A stretch of 64,000 bases of DNA, taken from contig NC_087077.1 in NCBI RefSeq assembly GCF_026151205.1, forward strand, positions 5,542,483 through 5,606,482, in the 5' to 3' direction. Of this stretch, positions 56,876 to 64,000 are shown piece after piece. The stretch is from Bolinopsis microptera. Its lineage: Eukaryota; Ctenophora; Tentaculata; Lobata; Bolinopsidae. The notes beneath the pieces are model-generated. The model saw nothing but the letters and a program-made list of their open reading frames with translations, searched no databases and was not told the DNA's origin. The number at the start of each line of letters is the position of its first letter. Position 1 is the stretch's first letter. A program made the position numbers and the translations under genes.

Positions 56876-58467
56876 TTATATAAATTTCGCTGTCGTTTCA
56901 ACTACATTTTCAAGCTTTATTATCAAGACAGATCTGAGGTGAATAAGTGCAGCGGCTTCAACAACAGTAAATAGATTACCTGATAGTGCATCTCCTTGAA
57001 ATGCTCCAGTTGTGCTTCGGAACTCAATTGATACAGTATTATTGACTTTTACTTTCAACACTGTGTTTGATAGTAGGAGCCGTACCATCCTAATTTCATC
57101 ACTAGTACAGCCAGCATCTTCAAGAACATTGAGTACTGTTTCTCTGCTGATGGTGTCAAAGGCACTTGACATGTCTATACTCATTCTCAGATCTGTACTC
57201 TCCCAAGTATCATCAACACCTTACCCAGTGAATCATCCAATCCCTAATCCTCCTATCTCAGAAGAATTCATGCCACTCGAAACAGGATACTCTGATGATA
57301 TTGACTTTAATAACACTGAACTTGCTCCACTCAAAGAAATGCTTCCTATCGCTAAAGATATATTCCAGCAGTGGGACCTTCATATCAATTCTTCCAAGAC
57401 TGAATTTGTCCATTTTTATTTAGCAGATCCTAAACCCACTGTTAAACGCAAGGTGATTGTTGGAAAAGTGTATAGAGGTGATGAAGAGTGGCGCTCTAAC
57501 AAAACTTTAGGATCGTTGATGTGCACTGTTAAGGATATCAAGAATCGAATATTCCTTGGTGATGTTGCCTTTAGTAAATTTCAGAAAGTTTGGATGAAGA
57601 GCAAGATTTCAGTCCAAAGGAAGATCAAAATCTACGAGGCACAAGTAGTCTCTATTCTACTCTACAACTGCAACTCCTGGGCTGCACCACTAGCTTCGTT
57701 GAATGAACTTGATATTGCTCATCGCAAACACCTCCGAAGAATCCTCAACATCAGATGGCCTACTGGGGTTATTTCTAATGAGGCACTCTATGCTCGTTGT
57801 TATGTCACTCCCTTGTCTGTGAGAGTCTCTAAGTTTCGATGGAGAATGTTAGGACATATCTTAAGAGGACAGGAAGACTCACCAGCATACACCTCTATGT
57901 TATTTGCTATAAATTCTGATATTTTTATGGAAGGGAGACGGGGTAGACCATGTTTAAACTTATTAGATGTTATTAGAAAAGACTTGACTAGTAGAAATCT
58001 TGATATTAGACTTAAGAATTTGACTGATTTCGAAGACCTTAGATTTTTAGCTTTAGATAGGGAGGAGTGGAAGAAGTTAGAAGATGGTTGATGTTTTTTG
58101 TTTTCTTTTTTATGCGTTTTGATATCTATAAGGTGCCTAGGATGCTCTTTTAAAGAGATATTTCGTACTTTGAAAGATTTACTACTACTACTATTATCAA
58201 GACACTTATTTTACTTTGGTGTATTCCAACAGTTATTCACCATGGATTTGTTTGTTATTAAATAGTTTTTCATAAATTTTTGGATTTAGATTAATTCGAT
58301 GTAATGGGTCCAAGTTACTGCGGACATAGTTCACTATGTGTTTACCGTGTTTGGGTGCCCATCATATTTTACAGATGGGGGCGATATTTTGAACGATTCT
58401 ATTTTATATTCATCTATTGCTGTACTCTGTAAAATTTGAAAAGCATTTAATAAAAATTAAAAAAACA
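56876..58467 (+). pseudogene. LINE copy with inverted 5' segment
   Basis: The minus-strand piece (57184 down to 56930) encodes RT motif A (SIDMSSAFDTI) and motif B (TTGAFQGDALSGN). The plus-strand piece from about 57192 continues the same RT with motif C (TGYSDDIDF), the thumb region (WDLHINSSKTEFVHF) and the C-terminal RWRMLGHILRG segment to a stop at 58089-58091. CTCAGATCTGT occurs at both junctions, showing that the two pieces were adjacent in the parent. The 3' end has AATAAA near 58449 and an A-rich tail. This geometry is the one produced by twin priming during target-primed reverse transcription. The clade (RTE-like or related) is uncertain. Confidence 0.8.
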
Positions 58468-58469
58468 GC

Positions 58470-58779
58470 CACATTGTTACACAAGTGCAACCAGCCAATT
58501 ACAGGAAGCCGAAGGATTTATTTGGCCAGTGACGGTTAAGGTAGTGTGTACCATACTTTCTTCGCCCGAGACTTTGCTGCAATGTGCAGCTCCTCATTTA
58601 ACCCTCACACCCGATTTCTCGAGTATTTGGCTGAGTAGACCGGGGGCTGCAAAGACCACTCAGGCTCCTTAGCTGAACATCAACAACGCTCACCCCACGA
58701 CCAGGCAGACAGTGGGATTCGAACCCGCAACCTAACGATTGTAAAGCTGGCATTCTAACCAACTGCGCTACCTGGCCGC
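58470..58779 (-). mobile_element. tRNA-derived SINE
   Basis: On the minus strand the 5' end at 58779 has a tRNA-like head of about 75 bases. A box-A-like TAGCGCAGTTGG and a perfect box B, GGTTCGAATCC (58715-58725), form the RNA polymerase III promoter. A seven-pair acceptor stem (CGGCCAG with CTGGTCG) can be drawn. A body of roughly 230 bp follows, without coding potential. The anticodon arm is imperfect, so this is a SINE rather than a functional tRNA. Its end abuts the A-rich tail of the LINE on the opposite strand. Confidence 0.75.
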
Positions 58780-59587
58780 TTCAAATGTCTACTTGGTTAT
58801 TATATTTTAATTTATACGATAACGGTTCAGTCAATTTATTTAATGCGCCTTAATTTAAAACTAATTGCAAACATAATATTATATGCTAATATACTATTAT
58901 ATACAATATTCTAATGGACCATACCTGGGCTTTTGTCATGTGCAACCTTGATGTGTTCTTATTTGTAAAATTAACAGGTTGAAACTTGGACTTTAATGAT
59001 CATTTTAGTTAAAACCAGAGCATTGATCAAATACTGCAATATGCACTCCATATCAAATCACGTGCTAATATCTGAAGTCAGCATGATATCATGTCCTTGT
59101 GTGCTAGCTGGATCGTTAATTCTCTAATACTGCTGTTCTCGTCTTGTTGGATATTAGAATTAAAATAGTAGTTTAAGTATATTATTTCACACTCACCATC
59201 AATGTTTAAGAGTTGTCATGACCATACAGTGCAAACTGTAAGAATAGTTGCAGTCAGAGATTTCAGTTCCCATGCACATTGCACATGGCTTTGAGCAGCA
59301 CAGATGTATTCCAATTCAACAGGAACATATCGCTACATTTCATTCCATGGTGTTAAGAGCATTTCATCCAATATTTGCAGAGTTTTGTCAGGAATGTCAT
59401 CAAAGGTGCAGCTGTGCATTATTTATAAGATGATTCACCTCAATGAAATTTGACTTTAATATTTTATCATGTTTGTTTTGTTGACTTTCAATTTCCCAAT
59501 GCAAAAGTAGAAAGTAGACCAAACAATTACTTAAGATTATCCTCAGAATGTTTATGTAAGTGCGCTTGTCAATTCAATGATCCGAAA
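58780..59587. other. Upstream region of the NCK-like gene
   Basis: AT-rich. No other gene recognised. Small open frames at 59248-59433 and 59450-59635 are not supported beyond the real NCK start at 59588. Confidence 0.4.
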
Positions 59588-61007
59588 ATGGTAGAAGAAG
59601 TACTTGTATTAGCCAGGTTTGTTGTTTTTTGTTGATAAAACAAAGATTTGATTTCATACCCATAATACATAATATGCAACAACAACAATTTAAGTTACTC
59701 AACAATGTTGAAATCCCTAATTTGATTCAAAATGTCATTTTGTACCATTTCAATATTTTACAAACAATGTAACTTAAATCATAGATTATGACCATGCTAC
59801 AATTTTTAAGCGATAAAAACAATTTTTGTCCTGCAACTAGACTCTGGTTCAGCGCATAAATGGATCAGATATAAGTATAAATTCTTGACCATTCAACTTT
59901 ATTTTGTTTGCCTAAATCCATCCTTTTAACCAAAATATCACCAGGTTTTCCTACACTGCTAACCAAGACTCTGAACTAACGATACACAAGAATGACAGAT
60001 TGGTCGTATTAGATTCTTCTAGTTCTTGGTGGCGAGTCCGAAATGACAATCAGCTCTGTGGATATGTCCCATCCAATTATCTTGAGGTATTTCACTGTTT
60101 CAACATGTTTCGTCGTTATCACTGAAGTGAAATTTATATTACTATGTAACTTAAGTCTTAATGAGATTCACTGAATATTATTATTATTCAAATTTTGGCT
60201 TTAGTTAGGTTACCCCATTAAAAGAACAGGATTCTTATAGGAAGCATTATACAACACATCAATTTAAGTTACTTAACAAAAGCACCGTTTAATACAGCTA
60301 AATTAATGAATATTTATTTGTGTTGCAGATGAAAAAAAATCTGGTGGCTAACAACTGCATTTCGCTGTGGTTTTTATTTTTTGATAAACTATTATAAATT
60401 CAGAGAATAAAAGGAGAATCGTTTGTTGATAAGTTGTTCAAGAAGAAAAAGAAGAAAGCCAGCACAGCAGCACCCAAGCAGTCCACATCTGAAGCAGTTG
60501 CAGCTCCCCTCAACATCATGGCTACTGTCAAGTTCAAATTCGAAGCTACAAGAGATGATGAGCTTAGTCTTAATAAAGGTTTTGGAAGAACATTATTTGT
60601 TGTGCTTGGCAAATTAATGAATTACTTTTTTTCATAATCAAAGTGACTTCATCGTTTGTTGTAATCGTGAATAGAATGCTACATTCAGTTTCACAAAATA
60701 AACCTTATTTTAGCTGACAAATCTCCACTCAGGTGACAAGTTAATAGTTCTGGAAAAGAAGAAAGATGGATGGTGGAAGGGGGAGAAGGACGGACAAACA
60801 GGATACTTCCCCTCAAACTATGTGTCAGAAGGAGACCTCACTCCCAGCCCCACGACACCCTCGCATCCCACACCTCCCTCCTTCAGCATACCCCCTCCCA
60901 ACGCTCCGTACACCCAGCCGCCTACCCCCACGTATCCTCTCCCACCACCCCCTGTGCAGACAAACAGTAATAATGGCGTAAACGTGCAACAGCAACAGCA
61001 ACAACAG

Positions 61008-61075
<68 letters not shown>

Positions 61076-63796
61076 GCAGCAACAGCAACAGCAGCAGCAG
61101 CAGCAGCAGAGTGCGTTTGATCCAGATGATGTGAGTAAAAGTGAAATATTTCAAAAACCTCTTAAACATATGAACAACAAGCTGATGATCGATTTTTTAA
61201 TTTTTTATTTGAAAATTCAATTAATCATTATATATATAAATCAAGCGTTACATTTCAGCCATGCAAAATTACAATGACATATTTTGATATACTAATTGAT
61301 AAATGTTACTGCAATATAAGTTGCTTAATGTTTGGCTGGATGACAACTAACGAGAAAAATAAACTTGATTACATAATAATTCATTCGGCTGAACCAACAC
61401 ATTATATGCATAGCTAGAGCCACATTAACGTTTGGGCCGTCTACCAAATTTGAATGACAAACAAAAACAAGAAATCAAACATATCATAAATAATTATAAG
61501 GATTTTGTTCATTACAATTCCGTCACAACGAAAAAAGAAAAGGACAAGCAGATAGGAAATTTTACGGACAGAATTGTAACCAACAAAAACTCATTTCTGA
61601 GACTCATAACAACAAATATTAGTTCTGAGTAATCTTATGAATAAACATTGCTGGAACATTGTTTTTGGGTCGATTACCTTACTCGGGAATATTATAGCGG
61701 GTTAATTTATGACTGGGAAAATTAATGACCGGGAAAAATATGGCGGAATTTTCCAAAACCCACCAAGCATCAAAATGCATTACTATTAGTTTACCTTACT
61801 CGGGAATCTTATAGCGGGTTAATTTATGACTGGGAAAATTAATGACCGGGAAAAATATGGCGGAATTTTCCCAAACCCACCACTTTATCCCAGTCATAAT
61901 ATTCCCGAGTAAGGTATACACGATCAAGTTTAGTCCTTGCGTTAAACTGTTAAAGTTGTATTTATGTAAACAGTTTTTACAATTTATTGTTGTGTCTACT
62001 TGGAATGAAATCCTATTATATGGTACACCTCAATAGCTGTGTCGGTTACTCTTTCAACTGTCCTATCTATTGACCGATCATATCACGTATATATATATGT
62101 GCAATTATTGTAATATATGTATAACATTTCTCGCGAAACTTTGCTTTCATTAGTTGGAAAGTTGTTAGCTGTAAAATACTATTTATACATAAAAACCAAG
62201 CCATGAGACGTTTTAAAACAATAACTACCTTAATAATCATTTGCAAAAAGCAAATTTGGGCACCCAAAAAACGAAATACCTCTCTTTACGGTATCAAGTT
62301 CAAATACTTCTCTGACCCAAAATTCGAAATGGGATCACCAAATCTCAATGATCTAATACCAAGACCTTAGATCACCTCACCTGCCGGCCAAGATGAGACA
62401 AACGATAATATTTATTGTGTACTAATCCGTAAGTTAGTATTAAGTGTATAATGTACACATTTCAAACGACCAGCTGTGTGTAGCATATTATATAACACGG
62501 ACAGTAGGAAGTTAAATCTAACCACTTTTCTGAAATAAGTACAAATTGTAACGGCGTGTATTAATAAGATAGTTATTCTGGACACAGAACATCGTAAAAT
62601 TTCTTTACCACGTGACTGGATCTTAAGACACGTCATTGGTAGGCTCGTCTGATTGATGACTTCGTGTCTGACGTCATTCTCATAAGTTGACAACAGTGAC
62701 ACATGATAAGAAGCCACCCCTGAAGTTTTATGGTAATTCTGAGGAATTAGATTAGTAATTAATTCTGGTCCCTTAGTAAGATTGTGCCGCTTCGGAAATA
62801 GTTTTACGCAATTCATTTGGTATGGTGTGGATTGTGGAATGATACTTGGAGACTTTCGATTAAAAACAATTTCTTTGACGGCCTCCATTTGAGAAGCTCT
62901 GCCGAAAACATACGACTAAATAACAGTTGGAAGTTGGTATCACTGTAATTTAACCCGTTAAAACTTGTCTAACTTTACTAAAACTCCTCTCATTGATATC
63001 CAAACTTACTCTCTTTAATCACAATCAGTTCAACCCACATTTCCATAATATATATTACAACTTGGATCTACAGTTCCAGAAAATTCCAGCTAATATGCAG
63101 TATGCACATTGCACATATATGTGTAAGAAATATAATCCTAACATCTGAACATATGAAGTAAGGTGGAACTAGCTGCAATGTAGATATGTAGATATGCGCA
63201 CTCTTATCTACACTGACCAGTACTCGTCAGTACAATGTGTCATGTTCAATTATTATACCCATATTTACCATCTCTGCTGTTGGTGGTATCAGATCTTGAA
63301 ATACTTTGAGTTCAAGGCATATTAAATGTGATGTTTATTGCCAAACTCAAAGTGGCTTACTTGACATGTGACAGCACTGAAATTATCAGCCTGCTGCAGA
63401 ATATGGATACAAAATATACGGAATTTTCAAATATGTATCGATACAGTGCTGTGTAAAATTTGAATTTGTTATTTATTTGCACATATTATGTTTCGCCAAA
63501 TCTGTAAAGTGTGGTCTCTGATGTGATGTAATGTGTGGTTTGAAATATGATAAGGGTTATGACTAATGAGACAGAATAATGAGTACTTAATATGACGAGA
63601 TAATGACTTTATTTAAGAGATGACTTATTTAAGAGATATTAACATTTAATTTCCTCAGGAGTACGAATTTGTTTGCGGAGTTAGAGCCAAGGATAACTGC
63701 GAGGCTGTCTCACACAACGATCTCAGCTTCGTTAATGGAGAACTGATGGACATTGTTAAGAATCCCACCGACCAACCTAAATGGATCGCAAGAAAA
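59588..63796 (+). CDS. NCK: NCK-type SH3 adaptor, N-terminal part
   Basis: Coding exons 59588-59616, 59945-60086, 60404-60578, 60733-61130 and 63659-63796, all GT-AG with agreeing phases; 294 residues before the gene leaves the window after 63796. The start [10 protein letters not shown] matches the NCK N-terminus. SH3-1 is residues 3-57 ([16 protein letters not shown]). After a basic linker ([11 protein letters not shown]) comes SH3-2 at about 98-148 ([25 protein letters not shown]). A proline-rich segment follows, then 41 consecutive glutamines (201-241), and SH3-3 starts near 252. NCK proteins couple phosphotyrosine receptors, through a C-terminal SH2 domain, to actin regulators bound by the SH3 domains; the SH2 exons should lie to the right. 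The third SH3 is diverged, with WIARK where NCK usually has WWKCRK. The 2.5-kb fourth intron holds MITEs and a possible unrelated ORF. Confidence 0.9.
60987..61109 (+). repeat. Coding CAG/CAA repeat (41 glutamines)
   Basis: Mixed CAG and CAA codons in frame within NCK exon 4. The interspersed CAA codons argue for a selected or stabilised polyglutamine rather than a fresh expansion. Confidence 0.9.
61675..61916. mobile_element. Tandem MITE pair in NCK intron
   Basis: Two direct copies of a unit starting TACCTTACTCGGGAAT (61675-61766 and 61792-61883). Only the second ends with the inverted terminus ATTCCCGAGTAAGGTA at 61901-61916. The complete 125-bp element carries terminal inverted repeats of about 21 bp with TA at both ends, suggesting a TA-target DNA transposon; the first copy is truncated. 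Confidence 0.7.
62412..62888 (-). CDS. Hypothetical ORF in NCK intron
   Basis: 158-codon frame antisense to NCK within its fourth intron, starting [10 protein letters not shown]. No family recognised. The first ~100 residues have ordinary composition and the rest is hydrophobic/basic, as in translated non-coding DNA, so only the first part could be an exon. Chance is a serious alternative. Confidence 0.2.
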   Translation of the reverse strand: MEAVKEIVFNRKSPSIIPQSTPYQMNCVKLFPKRHNLTKGPELITNLIPQNYHKTSGVASYHVSLLSTYENDVRHEVINQTSLPMTCLKIQSRGKEILRCSVSRITILLIHAVTICTYFRKVVRFNFLLSVLYNMLHTAGRLKCVHYTLNTNLRISTQ

Positions 63797-64000
63797 GTAG
63801 GTGCAATTATTTTAGTGTGCATGGGGTGCGGCATTAATGCAACTTATTAATGATAACTTTTTAACTTTTTCCAAGTAGGTGATGATATCATGGAAATGAC
63901 AGGAAGATATATAATATATTCCCCCTTTAAATTATCCTGCGACATCATACCCCTGACTCAGAAATCATTCCAATTATTTCATTATGTTAAAAATTAATAA

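Larger units (their letters stand above)
61131..63658 (+). other. Fourth intron of the NCK-like gene
   Basis: GTGAGT donor and TTTCCTCAG acceptor. It contains the tandem MITE pair, a short TA tract near 62089-62098 and AT-rich sequence; apart from the uncertain ORF at 62412-62888, no gene is seen. Confidence 0.7.

Noticed and set aside
60825-61169. Poly-leucine frame antisense to NCK exon 4
   Set aside because: Antisense reading of the CAG/CAA tract.
61432-61632. 66-codon lysine/asparagine-rich frame in the NCK intron
   Set aside because: Lacks an ATG start and has the composition of AT-rich DNA; no family.
1-64000. CRISPR arrays, rRNA genes, functional tRNA genes
   Set aside because: None seen; the only tRNA-like sequence is the SINE head at 58703-58779, and the tandem repeats lack unique spacers.

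Overview
This is a window of animal (metazoan) nuclear DNA, not bacterial. Genes are split by GT-AG introns, intergenic DNA is AT-rich, and mobile elements of many classes make up much of the window. The host genes (glycerate kinase, UBFD1, an MFS/SLC18-like transporter, iRhom, the NCK adaptor, secreted two-domain C-type lectins) fit an invertebrate. The mix of Penelope-like, CR1-like, copia-like, hAT, Merlin-like and pogo-like elements is compatible with a cnidarian, ctenophore or other early-branching marine animal, but I cannot fix the taxon from the sequence.

Layout. 0-7.4 kb: an old tandem duplication of a secreted C-type lectin gene on the minus strand. The right copy (5880-6917) is intact. 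The left copy (2747-3797) carries a one-base frameshift and has received two DNA transposons, a hAT element with a perfect 8-bp target duplication and a TTAA-flanked MITE, both absent from the right copy. 8.7-15.4 kb: two minus-strand housekeeping genes head to tail: a UBFD1-like ubiquitin-domain protein (two exons found, C-terminal exons not found) and glycerate kinase (eight phase-consistent exons; a Merlin-like transposase fragment lies in one intron). 15.4-23.2 kb: mostly non-coding, with a cluster of CRE octamers at 16.8 kb and a short three-exon plus-strand gene tail at 22.6-23.2 kb. 23.9-25.5 kb: a two-exon MFS transporter. 26.1-27.3 kb: a decayed hAT transposon. 27.7-29.1 kb: simple repeats and a perfect 53-bp-arm hairpin. 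29.1-32.6 kb: an eleven-exon iRhom-family gene on the minus strand that has a serine-protease-type GASG motif where the well-known vertebrate iRhoms have GPxG.

33.4-58.8 kb is a retroelement graveyard. It holds a CR1-like LINE whose first ORF fuses an AlkB-type dioxygenase to an SGNH esterase, and whose endonuclease ORF is interrupted by seven apparently identical 391-bp tandem repeats. It also holds a gag-protease-only LTR retrotransposon with nearly identical LTRs, a LINE 3' fragment split by a ~590-bp insertion, a Penelope-like element whose reverse transcriptase is split by a 1433-bp segment with exact intron borders, a LINE with a 5' inversion of the twin-priming type, and a tRNA-derived SINE. 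59.6-63.8 kb: the first five coding exons of an NCK-type SH3 adaptor, with a 41-glutamine tract between SH3-2 and SH3-3; the gene runs off the right edge.

The host genes do not form an operon or pathway. The most interesting items are the GASG iRhom, the AlkB+SGNH LINE ORF1, the intron-like insert in the Penelope element with its recurrent GGTTAACC palindromes, and the homogeneous 391-bp array.
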